Notes: generated by a model not told the origin, from the sequence alone. 64,000 nt of DNA from Sediminibacterium sp. (GCA_030158665.1 JAOASM010000012.1:1-64000), one strand, 5' to 3'; shown: positions 47,031-57,088, counted from the stretch's first letter. Numbers and translations are program-made.

Positions 47031-48108
47031 TTGTTTGTTGATGATATTGTGCTACAAAATCAATGACCAATTGATTAAATTCAGTTGCTTGATTAAATAG
47101 AAAGAAGGGCTTAATTGGAAGTACATACAAAGGAATATCATTTAATTCGTTGGTATACTTCACCAATCTAACAGCATCTTTCTCTGTGGTAAGGATCAGC
47201 TTACTCTTTGCGTTAATCTGTTCAAATTTATTGCGTATCTCATTTAAATCTTCAATCGAGAAAATATGATGGTCGCTGTAACTTAATTGATAATAAGTGT
47301 GTGTGTTTTCGTGTAAATAATTTTTTAATGGAATGGGGTTGGCAATACCACATACCAATAAAACCTCATCTCGCATGGTCAACACCCATTGGTCGGAGGG
47401 GTTGTAAATGTGATAAGGTGTCTCATAGGCAATTGCAGTAAAAAATACGGATTGATGTTGTTCCGGATAAAGCTTCTCCAATACTTCTGCTCTATCTGCT
47501 TCGGTCATATCCATAGGGCATTTTGTAACCACAATGATATTGGCACGTTTTGCCGATTTTCGTTCATCCCTTAAATCTCCAGTTGGGAAAAAGAAATCAT
47601 CGCAATAAAGATTATCGTATTCGGTTAAAAGAATACTAAAATGCGCATCAATCTCACGATGTTGAAATGCATCATCTAAAACCACAGTTTGCAAATCAGG
47701 AATATCTTGAATCAATTGAGGGATAGCCTCAATACGACGCTCTCCAACAGCAACGCCCACTTTTGGAAATTTTAAATGGAACTGCATTGGTTCATCACCA
47801 ATTTCCAATGCGGTCGTATTTTCACCCGCTAATGCATAGCCCTTAGTTTTTCTTTTATAACCTCTACTGAGTGTAGCTGTTTTATACTCATTGGATAGAA
47901 TAGATAATAGATGCTCCACCATGGGGGACTTTCCTGTCCCTCCTAGTGAGAGATTCCCAACACAAATGATGGGTAAATTAAAATGTACAGATTTGAAATA
48001 TTTCTTGGCGTACATCCAGTTACGCAAGGAGACGATCCAACCATATAAAATGGCGAATGGCAAAAGCAGTACTCTAAAGGATTTTAAAAAAATATTATTC
48101 AAATTCAT
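47020..48108 (-). CDS. lpxK: Tetraacyldisaccharide 4'-kinase
   Basis: 362 residues. Phosphorylates the lipid A precursor at the 4' position on the inner face of the inner membrane. P-loop GNLSLGGTGKSPMVEHLL (about 51-68), DDAFQHREI (near 145-153) and TTEKDAVRL (near 308-316) are typical LpxK motifs. An N-terminal membrane-associated helix (about 8-26) is present. Overlaps the cyclo-ligase gene by 14 and rnr by 11 bases. Its presence, with gmhA/gmhB, shows a lipopolysaccharide-type outer membrane. Confidence 0.95.
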   Translation of the reverse strand: MNLNNIFLKSFRVLLLPFAILYGWIVSLRNWMYAKKYFKSVHFNLPIICVGNLSLGGTGKSPMVEHLLSILSNEYKTATLSRGYKRKTKGYALAGENTTALEIGDEPMQFHLKFPKVGVAVGERRIEAIPQLIQDIPDLQTVVLDDAFQHREIDAHFSILLTEYDNLYCDDFFFPTGDLRDERKSAKRANIIVVTKCPMDMTEADRAEVLEKLYPEQHQSVFFTAIAYETPYHIYNPSDQWVLTMRDEVLLVCGIANPIPLKNYLHENTHTYYQLSYSDHHIFSIEDLNEIRNKFEQINAKSKLILTTEKDAVRLVKYTNELNDIPLYVLPIKPFFLFNQATEFNQLVIDFVAQYHQQTNEQ

Positions 48109-48667
48109 AGGTATTCCACGGCGTGATACAACAGGTCAAAGGTACGTCAAATTCGTTGGTATCAGTGAAATTGTCCATTGGTTCAAAGTAAGAAACACCT
48201 ATTTTCTGAAGGTCTTTACCCGCCTTTGCCAGGTAACGATCATAGTACCCTTTGCCAAAGCCGACACGATGGCCTTTTTGATCAAATCCTAATAATGGCA
48301 CCAACATGGAATCAATCAAATCTGGTGTTACTTTATTGAAAGGCAAAGGTTCTTGTATCCCAAATGCGTTCAATTGCAATGTTTCCGTTTCAAAATAGAA
48401 ATCCATTGCATTGATTTTGGCCTGTACAATAGGATAACAGAACCGAATAAATGGATATAACGTCTTTATGTATTTTTCAAATAATAAAGTATTGGGTTCG
48501 TTTTTATGAGCTAAGGGATAAAAACTTGCAAGAATTGAAGTGCTAGACCAATCTATACGCTGCAATTGAATGAGTAATAAATCATCCAATTTCATGCATT
48601 CTGAATCAGTCAATGCAGCTCTTTTCTGAGCTAATATTTTACGCGCTTCGGCTTTTGTTATATGCAT
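48095..48667 (-). CDS. 5-formyltetrahydrofolate cyclo-ligase
   Basis: 190 residues. Turns 5-formyl-THF into 5,10-methenyl-THF with ATP. The C-terminal signature GHRVGFGKGYYDRYLAK (about 132-148) and the N-terminal KAEARKILAQKRAAL are clear. Start overlaps rsmD by 10 bases and end overlaps lpxK by 14, a chain of stop/start overlaps. Confidence 0.95.
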   Translation of the reverse strand: MHITKAEARKILAQKRAALTDSECMKLDDLLLIQLQRIDWSSTSILASFYPLAHKNEPNTLLFEKYIKTLYPFIRFCYPIVQAKINAMDFYFETETLQLNAFGIQEPLPFNKVTPDLIDSMLVPLLGFDQKGHRVGFGKGYYDRYLAKAGKDLQKIGVSYFEPMDNFTDTNEFDVPLTCCITPWNTYEFE

Positions 48668-49197
48668 TCAAAAAAACTAAAAATAGTGGCTCCATAATTT
48701 CTTTGGAAACTATAGCCTTCAAATGTTTTATAATCATTACGAGGCGTATGTTCCAAAATGAAATACCCCTCATGGCTTATTAATTTCTTTTCAACAATGA
48801 TTCTTGGTAAGTCATCAATAGTATTTAAAGCATAGGGCGGTCCAGCAAAAATGATGTCATATTGTTGATTGCAGCTAGCTAAAAATTGAAAGACATCCAT
48901 TTGTATGGTGATGGTGTTTTCTATTTTTAAAAAATCAATGTTCTTTTTAATGAAATCAAGCATTGTCTTATCCTTCTCAACTATCGTTAATTGTGCTGCA
49001 CCCCTTGACGCCAATTCATAACTAATACAACCTGTTCCTCCAAATAAGTCTAAAGTAGTTGCACCATCTATAGCAACTCTATTTTGTAAAATATTAAACA
49101 ACCCTTCTTTAGCAATATCAGTAGTGGGCCTTGTATGTGGCATATGTGCTGGAGGATGAATTCTTCTGCCGCCAAATTTTCCTGAAATGATTCTCAT
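48658..49197 (-). CDS. rsmD: 16S rRNA (guanine(966)-N(2))-methyltransferase RsmD, GPPY variant
   Basis: 179 residues. RIISGKFGGRRIHPP at the start and TRPTTDIAKEGLFNIL (about 23-38), SAM-binding LDLFGGTGCISYELASRGA (about 51-69) are standard RsmD. The catalytic motif IV, normally (D/N)PPY, reads GPPY at about 119-122; the codon is GGA, so this is not a single-step silent matter of reading frame. Because the rest is intact it is listed as RsmD, but activity deserves checking. Sits between DUF3822 (9 bases) and the cyclo-ligase gene (10-base overlap). Confidence 0.9.
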   Translation of the reverse strand: MRIISGKFGGRRIHPPAHMPHTRPTTDIAKEGLFNILQNRVAIDGATTLDLFGGTGCISYELASRGAAQLTIVEKDKTMLDFIKKNIDFLKIENTITIQMDVFQFLASCNQQYDIIFAGPPYALNTIDDLPRIIVEKKLISHEGYFILEHTPRNDYKTFEGYSFQRNYGATIFSFFECI

Positions 49198-49206
49198 AAG
49201 GACTAC

Positions 49207-50031
49207 TTAAAAAATGAAATAAGGCGCGTAACTATGATTAGGATACTCCGCATTTAAGGTAGCTCCAATACCCGCATCAGGGGCATGTTGTAAGTGTGCA
49301 TTCGCAAAATAACTTGATACATCTTGTATCCAAAGATCTCTTTCGGCACTATATCCAATCACATTTAAATTGGTATCATTGGGCAATGTATTGGCTTGAA
49401 CACAAGCGTTCAAAACTTGGTATTTATTCTGATCGGCTCCACTCCTATTGTAATAATTTACAAAAAGCGGTTTACCATTTTGTAAAATTAAAACAATGAA
49501 GTAATCGTCAAAAAGAGACAGATAAACCCCATCAGATTGGCTAGACGATACCAAACTACTTACATAATTGGTCCATTTCCCAGTTGGGAAAGATCTAGTC
49601 AATAGCGTACTTAAAGCATCTGGCACACTATACACCAATACTTGATCCTGCCCTATATCTTGTGTTTGAATTTCTTCTTCTATCCTATTGCCAAATACAA
49701 GATGATGTTCAGTTTGATAAAAAGCATCTGCACCTTGACCAACTAATTTAGTTAATAAAGTTCTTTTTGTATTCATGACAAATTGCACCTGTCTATAAAA
49801 AGATTGGATCAGTTTTGAATTATTTTGCAAGTAACCTAATAACTGATTCCATCCATTTTGATCTGGTGTATTTTCAAAATATTCAAAAGCAATATATTGT
49901 CCATTGGTATGGTTTTTAACAACAAAGCAAATAGACTGTTCGTCCACAATAAGGTAAAGGTCTTCCACCTTATTATTTGCTGTACTTTCTTGTACGCCGT
50001 AAATGCCGATTTTTTTCTTTGCCATAATCAA
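49207..50031 (-). CDS. DUF3822 family protein
   Basis: 274 residues, no signal peptide or membrane span. Fits DUF3822, an actin/ASKHA-like family found next to rsmD in Bacteroidota; function unknown. SICFVVKNHTNGQYIAFEYFE and YLSLFDDYFIVLILQNGKPLFVNYYN are the two similar beta-rich strand sets one expects of a duplicated fold. It heads the run DUF3822-rsmD-cyclo-ligase-lpxK-rnr. Confidence 0.7.
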   Translation of the reverse strand: MIMAKKKIGIYGVQESTANNKVEDLYLIVDEQSICFVVKNHTNGQYIAFEYFENTPDQNGWNQLLGYLQNNSKLIQSFYRQVQFVMNTKRTLLTKLVGQGADAFYQTEHHLVFGNRIEEEIQTQDIGQDQVLVYSVPDALSTLLTRSFPTGKWTNYVSSLVSSSQSDGVYLSLFDDYFIVLILQNGKPLFVNYYNRSGADQNKYQVLNACVQANTLPNDTNLNVIGYSAERDLWIQDVSSYFANAHLQHAPDAGIGATLNAEYPNHSYAPYFIF

Positions 50032-50084
50032 TTTCTACTGCAATGATACAAAAAAAAGAGGCAGTACATTGCTAAAACTAGTTG

Positions 50085-50092
50085 TAGATTTG
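50085..50092 (+). promoter_or_regulatory. Candidate -7 element for the MATE gene
   Basis: TAGATTTG, exact TAnnTTTG match 7 bases upstream of the ATG. The only TTG nearby (50069-50071) is too close, so the -33 box is not supported. Confidence 0.45.
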
Positions 50093-50099
50093 TATTTAT

Positions 50100-51458
50100 A
50101 TGAGTCAACCAGCAGCGACCCCTTCCTTACAGGTTAATATTAGCAGTAAACAAATACTGACCATTTCTATCCCTATTGCATTGGCCATCCTGGTACCTCA
50201 GTTTAACTTTATCATTAACAATATCTTTCTAGGCGCCTTAAGCAAACAAGCACTGGCTATTGGAGGTATTACTGGGGTCTATTATTTGATTTTCGGGGTG
50301 ATGGGTCAAGGACTCAACAACGGATTGCAAGCACTTATTTCGAGACGTGCTGGCGAAAATCGAGTGGACGAGATTGGCATCTTGTTTTCACAAGGGGTCC
50401 TTATTTCAATTTTCTTATCCGTTATAGGCATCTGTTTTACTTATTTTGTTGCGCCTTCAATTTTCCATACTTTATTACATGATTCGGAGAGAGCAAATAC
50501 CATCATCGAATTTCTTAAAATACGCATTTGGGGCATTCCATTTTTATTCATCTATCAAATGCGCAATGCATTATTAGTGGGTACTAACCAAAGTAAATTT
50601 TTGATTATTGGAACAGCAACAGAAGCATTGATCAATATCTTTTTTGATTATAGTTTGATATTTGGACATTTTGGTTTTACAGCAATGGGCTTAAATGGCG
50701 CAGCATATGCATCTATCATTGCAGAAATAATGGGCTTATTTGTGATTTACCTTGTGATTCATTATCAAAAGATTGGAGCCAGATTTGATTTATTTAAAAA
50801 GTTTGAACTCAAATTGGATTATGTAAAACTCATTTTAGTGCAGTCTTCGCCTTTGATGATGCAGTACATGATAAGTATTATCAGCTGGGAATTCTTTTAT
50901 ATTTTAATCGAACACAGGGGTGAACAGTCCCTTGCGGTTTCCAATGCCATGCGCAATATTTTTGGATTTTTTGGTTGTTTTACCTGGGCATTCGCCGCTA
51001 CCACCACCACCATGGTCAGCAATATCATTGGTCAGGATTTACAAGACAAAGTCATTGAATTGATCTATAAAATTATGCGTTGGAGCTTTGGCATTGCAGT
51101 CCTTGTGGCGATTGTGATCAATCTATTTGCTGCACAATTTCTTTCTATCTATGGCCAAGGGGAAGGATTTTTAACAGAGGGTGTGCCTGTATTAAGAATC
51201 GTTTCAATTGCTTTATTAATTATGTCAGCATCCACTGTTTGGTTAAGTGCTGTCACTGGAACTGGGCAATCAAAAATCACTTTAATGATTGAGTTTGCGG
51301 CCATTGTGATTTACATTATATACAACTATCTAGTACTTGAATATTACCAAATGCCCATCACTTATGGATGGTTTAGTGAAGTGATTTATTGGTTAAGTTT
51401 ATTGATCCCTTCCTTCTTTTACATCAGGACAATGCGTTGGAAGAATAAGAAAATTTAA
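50100..51458 (+). CDS. MATE family efflux transporter
   Basis: 452 residues, about 12 membrane segments in two six-span halves. Opens with SIPIALAILVPQFNFIINNIFLGALSKQALAIGG and has the matching GMGLNGAAYA-like block in AMGLNGAAYASIIAEIMGLF near the end of the first half. Exports cationic compounds or metabolites using Na+ or H+. Substrate unknown. Converges with folB 5 bases downstream. Confidence 0.9.
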   Translation: MSQPAATPSLQVNISSKQILTISIPIALAILVPQFNFIINNIFLGALSKQALAIGGITGVYYLIFGVMGQGLNNGLQALISRRAGENRVDEIGILFSQGVLISIFLSVIGICFTYFVAPSIFHTLLHDSERANTIIEFLKIRIWGIPFLFIYQMRNALLVGTNQSKFLIIGTATEALINIFFDYSLIFGHFGFTAMGLNGAAYASIIAEIMGLFVIYLVIHYQKIGARFDLFKKFELKLDYVKLILVQSSPLMMQYMISIISWEFFYILIEHRGEQSLAVSNAMRNIFGFFGCFTWAFAATTTTMVSNIIGQDLQDKVIELIYKIMRWSFGIAVLVAIVINLFAAQFLSIYGQGEGFLTEGVPVLRIVSIALLIMSASTVWLSAVTGTGQSKITLMIEFAAIVIYIIYNYLVLEYYQMPITYGWFSEVIYWLSLLIPSFFYIRTMRWKNKKI

Positions 51459-51463
51459 TACAA

Positions 51464-51817
51464 TCAGACTCTTGCTCGTTCAATAGATACAGCAGTTGTT
51501 CCTTCAAAATAAGGTATTGCTAATTGCTGCTTGGTGATTTTTACAAATACATTTTCGGCAATAGGATGATTCGCTAAAATCTGATCTGCAATAGTGGCTA
51601 CCAATGTTTCCAATAAAGGCGTAGGCATGGCCATGATTTGTTGGATCAACTGAAACACTTGTACGTAATCAATGGTTTGATCTAATTGATCTATTGTTTT
51701 TGTAGTAGGCGTAAAATCAATACGCACATCTACTTTAAACGTATTTCCAATCTTTTTTTCAGCTGGGTAAACTCCATGAAAACCATTGAAAATTAAATCG
51801 TTTAAATAGATGTGCAT
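51464..51817 (-). CDS. folB: Dihydroneopterin aldolase
   Basis: 117 residues, the standard length. YLNDLIFNGFHGVYPAEKKIGNTFKVDV (from about 4) and the QLDQTIDYVQVFQLI block and LLETLVATIADQIL match FolB, which splits dihydroneopterin in folate synthesis. Located 18 bases after trxB on the same strand. Confidence 0.92.
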   Translation of the reverse strand: MHIYLNDLIFNGFHGVYPAEKKIGNTFKVDVRIDFTPTTKTIDQLDQTIDYVQVFQLIQQIMAMPTPLLETLVATIADQILANHPIAENVFVKITKQQLAIPYFEGTTAVSIERARV

Positions 51818-51835
51818 ACAATAGGTTTAAGCTAA

Positions 51836-52771
51836 TTAATGTCCCTTAGCTGTTAAGAAACGTTCCGCATCCAATGCTGCCATACAACCACTACCTGCAG
51901 CTGTAACAGCTTGGCGGTAGTTTTTATCTTGAACATCTCCTGCTGCAAACACCCCTTCAATATTTGTTTTGGTTGTACCAGGCTCAGTTAAGATATAACC
52001 TGTTTCATCCATCTTTAAATAATCTTTAAAAATACCACTATTAGGCGTGTGACCAATCGCAACAAAAAACGCACTTACTGGAATTTCTTCCATTGTATTG
52101 GTTTTATTATTTTTAATACGAACACCTTCCACTTTCTTGTCGCCCAAAATCTCGTCGGTTTCTGAATTAAAATGAACAATGATATTTGGTGTATTCAACA
52201 CTCTATCTTGCATCACCTTACTTGCACGCATTTGGTCTTTTCTAACAATCATATGTACTGTTGTACACATCTTTGATAAATAGTGTGCTTCTTCAGCAGC
52301 CGTATCTCCTGCACCTACAATGGCTACATCTTTACCTTTGAAAAAGAATCCATCACATACTGCACAAGCACTCACACCAAAGCCATTTAATTTTTCTTCA
52401 CTAGGGATACCCAACCACTTCGCACTTGCCCCTGTAGATATAATCACAGCCCCTGCTTCAATGATTTTTTCATCATCAATCCATACCTTATGTGGATAGC
52501 TACTGAAATCTACTTTTGTAGCCAAGCCGTAACGAATATCAGCACCCATTCTTGCAGCTTGTTTCTCGAAATTAACCATCATTTCTGGGCCTTGAATGCC
52601 TTCTGGGAAACCAGGATAATTTTCAACTTCGGTTGTAATCGTTAATTGTCCACCTGGTTGAATACCTTGGTACAATAAAGGTTTCATATTTGCTCTAGCC
52701 GCATAAATTGCAGCAGTGTAACCTGCTGGTCCAGATCCAATAATGAGGATGTCTACTTTTTCTGTTTCCAT
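51836..52771 (-). CDS. trxB: Thioredoxin-disulfide reductase
   Basis: 311 residues. FAD-binding IIGSGPAGYTAAIYAARA (about 9-26), redox-active disulfide CAVC in SACAVCDGFFFKG (near 135-147), NADPH-binding VGAGDTAAEEAHYL (near 151-164), and GVFAAGDVQDKNYRQA near the C-terminus. Standard bacterial low-molecular-weight type. folB follows; the rpoD terminator sits just upstream. Confidence 0.96.
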   Translation of the reverse strand: METEKVDILIIGSGPAGYTAAIYAARANMKPLLYQGIQPGGQLTITTEVENYPGFPEGIQGPEMMVNFEKQAARMGADIRYGLATKVDFSSYPHKVWIDDEKIIEAGAVIISTGASAKWLGIPSEEKLNGFGVSACAVCDGFFFKGKDVAIVGAGDTAAEEAHYLSKMCTTVHMIVRKDQMRASKVMQDRVLNTPNIIVHFNSETDEILGDKKVEGVRIKNNKTNTMEEIPVSAFFVAIGHTPNSGIFKDYLKMDETGYILTEPGTTKTNIEGVFAAGDVQDKNYRQAVTAAGSGCMAALDAERFLTAKGH

Positions 52772-52809
52772 AATTTTTTCATCTTTTGTGGCTACAATGT
52801 AGCTTAAAA

Positions 52810-52847
52810 AAAAGCCCCGACAAATCTTTAAGATCGTTGGGGCTTTT
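52810..52847 (-). terminator. Terminator after the primary sigma factor gene
   Basis: AAAAGCCCCGAC (52810-52821) pairs with GTTGGGGCTTTT (52836-52847) with one G-T pair and a 14-base loop, with a T8-like tail on the minus strand, 20 bases past the stop. Confidence 0.85.
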
Positions 52848-52866
52848 ATGATATTGTTAAATTTTA

Positions 52867-53724
52867 TTAGCCCAAATAAGCTTTCAATGCGTTGCTATAT
52901 CTTGCCTTTTGCAAACGTTTAATTGCACGCTCTTTAATTTGTCGAATACGTTCTTTTGTTAAATCATATTTGATACCAATTTGTTCGATGGTTACGCCAT
53001 TTTCGCCATCTAAACCAAAATAGGCATTCACAATCTCCGCTTCTCTTGGACTTAAAGATTTCAAGACTCTTTTGATTTCTTCTCTTAAAGAATCTTTCAT
53101 CACATCTTCATCCGTATCAGATCCGCCTTCTAACAAATCACCCATTGCTACATCTTCAGCTTCATGCACTGGTGCATCTAAAGAAGTGTGACGAGTATTC
53201 GATTGGAAAATATTGTTGATTTCAGTTTCTGACATCTCCAAGATACCAGCTAGTTCCTCTGTAGAAGGCTCACGCTCATGCTCTTGTTCAAATGCCATAT
53301 ATGCTTTGTTCGCTTTATTGTAGGTACCAATTTTGTTTTGTGGTAATCTAACTAAACGTCCTTGTTCAGCTAAAGCTTGTAAAATGGATTGACGAATCCA
53401 CCATACCGCATAGGAGATGAATTTGAAACCTTTAGTTTCATCAAAACGCTGTGCAGCTTTAATCAAACCTAAATTTCCTTCGTTAATCAAATCACTCAAG
53501 GATAAACCCTGGTGTTGATATTGTTTTGCCACAGACACAACGAAACGCAAATTGGCTTGTACCAACTTATCTAATGCGCGTTGATCGCCCATTTTAATAC
53601 GTTGAGCCAATGTAGTTTCCTCCTCAGGATTAATCATAGAGATTTTAGAAATCTCCTGTAAATATTTTTCAACCGCTTGAGAATCTCTGTTGGTAATCTG
53701 TGTAGCAATTTTAAGCTGCCTCAT
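52867..53724 (-). CDS. rpoD: Primary sigma factor RpoD (short Bacteroidota form)
   Basis: 285 residues with region 1.1 missing, as usual for Bacteroidota. Region 1.2 DSQAVEKYLQEISKISMI; region 2 ANLRFVVSVAKQYQHQGLSLSDLINEGNLGLIKAAQRFD and FISYAVWWIRQSILQALAEQ (about 103-122); region 3; region 4.2 IEQIGIKYDLTKERIRQIKERAIKRL (near 247-272). This factor reads the TAnnTTTG promoters noted throughout the window. Its upstream region (53725-53853) shows no clear promoter match. Confidence 0.95.
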   Translation of the reverse strand: MRQLKIATQITNRDSQAVEKYLQEISKISMINPEEETTLAQRIKMGDQRALDKLVQANLRFVVSVAKQYQHQGLSLSDLINEGNLGLIKAAQRFDETKGFKFISYAVWWIRQSILQALAEQGRLVRLPQNKIGTYNKANKAYMAFEQEHEREPSTEELAGILEMSETEINNIFQSNTRHTSLDAPVHEAEDVAMGDLLEGGSDTDEDVMKDSLREEIKRVLKSLSPREAEIVNAYFGLDGENGVTIEQIGIKYDLTKERIRQIKERAIKRLQKARYSNALKAYLG

Positions 53725-53910
53725 GCAAAGAATTTATTTATAAGTATAACGATGGAAAGTCCAAAATAGTATATCCCTTTCGGGAGTCTGCAAAGTTAAG
53801 ATTTTGAAGGCAATAATACAAATAAAGCCTAGAATACCCTTGGATTTCGCTTTTTGGAAATATTTATACCCAAAATGGTGTTTTTTTATCATTTATCGAC
53901 GGCCTGGATT

Positions 53911-53918
53911 TATCTTCG
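53911..53918 (+). promoter_or_regulatory. Candidate -7 element for threonine aldolase
   Basis: TATCTTCG, one base off TAnnTTTG, 4 bases before the ATG at 53923. It helps choose that start over the longer frame from 53854. Confidence 0.4.
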
Positions 53919-53922
53919 CGGC

Positions 53923-54939
53923 ATGATAGATTTTAGATCTGATACCGTTACCAAGCCCACCCCAGCCATGTTGGCCTATATGCAATCTGCACCAGTGGGC
54001 GATGATGTGTTTGGAGAAGACCCAAGTATCAACAGTTTAGAGGAAAAAACGGCCAAAATGTTCGGATTTGAAGCTGGTTTATTCTGTCCTAGTGGCACCA
54101 TGACCAATCAATTGGCTATCAAAACCCATACTCAGGCCGGTGATGAAGTCATTTGTGATGAAATTTCTCATATATATCAATATGAAGGTGGCGGTATTGC
54201 CTTTAATTCAGGTTGTTCTGTGCGCTTATTGCATGGTAACAGAGGGCTTTTAACTGCTGAACAAGTGCAAGCCGCAATCAATCCAATAGACGTTCATAAG
54301 CCAATCACCAGTTTGGTAAGCCTGGAGAATACCAGTAACCGTGGAGGTGGAGCTTGTTATGATTTTAATACTTTTTATGAAATCCAGCAGATTACTAAGG
54401 CCAACCAATTGGCACTCCATTTAGATGGAGCAAGGGTATTCAATGCCATTGTTCATAAAAAAGAACAAGCTGCAGATTATGGAAAGGTATTTGATTCTGT
54501 CTCTGTTTGCTTAAGTAAAGGATTAGGTGCCCCAGTTGGTAGTGTTTTAGTGGGATCTATTCCTTTTATCAAAAAAGCCAGAAGATGGAGAAAGGTTTTT
54601 GGTGGCGGGATGCGTCAAGCTGGTTATCTAGCCGCAGCTGGTATCTATGCTATTGAAAACCATGTGGAGCGTTTAGCAGAAGATCATTTACATGCCATCG
54701 CATTAAAAGAAGCTTTAGAAGCTAAATCATTTGTTGATCATGTTTTACCAGTTGAAACCAATATTGTGATTGCCGTAATGACCGGAACATACACACCCGC
54801 AGCTTTTGTTCAAGCCTTAAAAGAACAAAATATATTGGCTTATGTGATGACCCCTACTCAAGTCAGATTTGTTTTACATCTTGACATCTCCCCCGATGAT
54901 TTATCCAAAACGATTGAAACAATTCAAAAAATTAAGTAG
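53923..54939 (+). CDS. ltaE: Low-specificity L-threonine aldolase
   Basis: About 338 residues from the ATG at 53923 (MIDFRSDTVTKPTPAM, the true family start); a longer frame from 53854 adds 23 residues that do not match and overlaps the promoter candidate. PLP lysine lies in SVCLSKGLGAPVGSVLVG (near 198). GDDVFGEDPSINSLEEK and HLDGARVFNA (near 165-174) are conserved. Splits threonine to glycine and acetaldehyde. pgi follows 21 bases later. Confidence 0.93.
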   Translation: MIDFRSDTVTKPTPAMLAYMQSAPVGDDVFGEDPSINSLEEKTAKMFGFEAGLFCPSGTMTNQLAIKTHTQAGDEVICDEISHIYQYEGGGIAFNSGCSVRLLHGNRGLLTAEQVQAAINPIDVHKPITSLVSLENTSNRGGGACYDFNTFYEIQQITKANQLALHLDGARVFNAIVHKKEQAADYGKVFDSVSVCLSKGLGAPVGSVLVGSIPFIKKARRWRKVFGGGMRQAGYLAAAGIYAIENHVERLAEDHLHAIALKEALEAKSFVDHVLPVETNIVIAVMTGTYTPAAFVQALKEQNILAYVMTPTQVRFVLHLDISPDDLSKTIETIQKIK

Positions 54940-54960
54940 TAAAGATTAGAATACAAAATT

Positions 54961-56616
54961 ATGTTAGAAAGAATAAATCCAACCACCACACAAGCATGGT
55001 TTGTGTTGAAAAAACATTTTGAAGAAGAGATGAGCCGTAGACAAATGAAAGATTTGTTCGCTGCAGACCCCAATAGATTTGAAAAGTATTCTATCAAAAA
55101 TGACGGCGTATTATTTGATTATTCAAAGAATATCATTTCAGATAAAACCATCCAATTGTTATTTCAATTGGCTAAAGAATGTGGATTAGATAAAGCCATT
55201 GATGCACAGTTTTCTGGAAAAGCAATTAATGAAACTGAAAACAGAGCTGTTTTACATACTGCGCTAAGAAACTTTAGTGACAGTCCTGTTTTATTGGATG
55301 GGAAAGATGTGATGCCTGAAGTTAAATCTGTGTTACAACAGATGAAAACTTTTTGCAACAAAGTTCACCAAGGCGAGCACATAGGATACACAGGAAAAAA
55401 AATTACAACGATTGTAAATATTGGTATTGGTGGAAGTGACCTTGGCCCTGTCATGGTTACTGAAGCTTTAAAGCCCTATTGGATAGATGGTATACAAACT
55501 TATTTTGTAAGTAATGTGGATGGAACGCATATAGCTGAAACTTTGAAAAAAGTAAATGCAGAAGAAACATTATTCTTAATCGCTTCTAAAACTTTCACGA
55601 CACAAGAAACCATGACCAATGCGCATACAGCTAGGACTTGGTTTTTGGAGCATGCAAAAGAAGAGGCACATATTGCAACCCATTTTGTTGCTTTAAGTAC
55701 CAACGAAAAACTAGTGAACGCATTTGGCATCAGTAGTCAAAATATGTTTGAATTCTGGGACTGGGTTGGTGGACGTTATTCCTTATGGAGTGCCATTGGA
55801 TTGTCTATAGCTTTAACGATTGGTTACGATGCCTTTGAAGACCTATTAAAAGGAGCGCATGAGGCAGATGTGCATTTTAAAAATACCCCTTTCGAAAAAA
55901 ATATACCAGTGATCATGGCATTATTAGGCATCTGGTATACTAACTTTTTTGGTGCGCAAAGTGAAGCCATCCTACCCTACGATCAATACTTACACCGTTT
56001 TGCAGCTTATTTCCAACAAGGTAATATGGAGAGCAATGGAAAATATGTAGATCGCAATGGTACCACTGTGAATTATGCAACTGGTCCTGTTATCTGGGGA
56101 GAGCCAGGCACCAATGGTCAACATGCATTTTATCAATTGATTCATCAAGGAACGCTAGTGATTCCTTGTGACTTTATTGCACCAGCAAAAAGTCACAATC
56201 CTATTGGTGACCATCACGCTAAACTATTAAGTAATTATTTTGCACAAACAGAAGCCTTACTAAATGGTAAGTCAGAAAAAATAGTTGTTGAAGAATTAAA
56301 AGCTGCTGGCAAATCAGAAGCTGAAATTGAATTCTTAGCACCCTTTAAAGTTTTTGCAGGCAATAAGCCAACCAATTCTTTCTTAGTAGAAAAAATCACG
56401 CCACAAACTTTAGGTTTTTTAATCGCATTGTATGAGCAAAAGATATTTACACAAGGGGTTATTTGGAACATCTTTAGTTTTGACCAATGGGGTGTTGAAT
56501 TAGGGAAGCAGTTGGCTAACCAAATCTTACCAGAATTAGGCGATAGTCAACCTGTTACAGGACATGACAGTTCAACCAATGGATTGATCAATCAATACAA
56601 GTTATGGAAAGCATAA
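54961..56616 (+). CDS. pgi: Glucose-6-phosphate isomerase
   Basis: 551 residues. [19 protein letters not shown] (about 151-169), [19 protein letters not shown] (near 265-283) and [19 protein letters not shown] (near 380-398) are the known signatures, and the C-terminal [11 protein letters not shown] region is present. Interconverts glucose 6-phosphate and fructose 6-phosphate. The stop overlaps the GNAT gene by 13 bases. Confidence 0.97.
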   Translation: MLERINPTTTQAWFVLKKHFEEEMSRRQMKDLFAADPNRFEKYSIKNDGVLFDYSKNIISDKTIQLLFQLAKECGLDKAIDAQFSGKAINETENRAVLHTALRNFSDSPVLLDGKDVMPEVKSVLQQMKTFCNKVHQGEHIGYTGKKITTIVNIGIGGSDLGPVMVTEALKPYWIDGIQTYFVSNVDGTHIAETLKKVNAEETLFLIASKTFTTQETMTNAHTARTWFLEHAKEEAHIATHFVALSTNEKLVNAFGISSQNMFEFWDWVGGRYSLWSAIGLSIALTIGYDAFEDLLKGAHEADVHFKNTPFEKNIPVIMALLGIWYTNFFGAQSEAILPYDQYLHRFAAYFQQGNMESNGKYVDRNGTTVNYATGPVIWGEPGTNGQHAFYQLIHQGTLVIPCDFIAPAKSHNPIGDHHAKLLSNYFAQTEALLNGKSEKIVVEELKAAGKSEAEIEFLAPFKVFAGNKPTNSFLVEKITPQTLGFLIALYEQKIFTQGVIWNIFSFDQWGVELGKQLANQILPELGDSQPVTGHDSSTNGLINQYKLWKA

Positions 56617-57083
56617 GATTCATTGAACCTAAAGACAATGTGGCACTAGCAGCAGTGATACGTGCAGCATTAACCGAATTCGGCGCCAATAAACCTGGTA
56701 CTGTCTATTTTGATCCTACCACAGACCAATTGTTCCAATTATTTGAAACACCAGGTTCGGTATATTATGTAGCTGAAAAAGACAACGAAATTTTAGGAGG
56801 TTGTGGCATTTTCCCAACAGTTGGCTTACCTGATAAAACATGTGAGTTGGTGAAACTCTATCTAGCACCTTCTGCTAGAGGAACAGGTTTAGGAAAAGCA
56901 CTCATGTTAAAAGCGATGGCATGGGCTAAAGAAGCGGGATACGAACAGGTTTATCTAGAAACCATGCCTGAATTATCCAATGCAGTGACCATGTATGAAA
57001 AATTGGGCTACAATAGATTAACTAAAGCATTGGGCAATTCTGGCCATGATGGTTGCAGTATCTGGATGCTTAAAGCCTTATAG
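56604..57083 (+). CDS. GNAT family N-acetyltransferase
   Basis: 159 residues. Acetyl-CoA motif [24 protein letters not shown] (about 91-114) with the RGTGLGK loop, and the C-terminal motif [15 protein letters not shown]. Substrate unknown. Begins within pgi (13-base overlap), so co-translated with it. Confidence 0.9.
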   Translation: MESIRFIEPKDNVALAAVIRAALTEFGANKPGTVYFDPTTDQLFQLFETPGSVYYVAEKDNEILGGCGIFPTVGLPDKTCELVKLYLAPSARGTGLGKALMLKAMAWAKEAGYEQVYLETMPELSNAVTMYEKLGYNRLTKALGNSGHDGCSIWMLKAL

Positions 57084-57088
57084 TTTAA

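Noticed and set aside
53854-53922. Longer N-terminus for threonine aldolase
   Set aside because: The added 23 residues do not match the family, and the -7 promoter candidate lies inside them.
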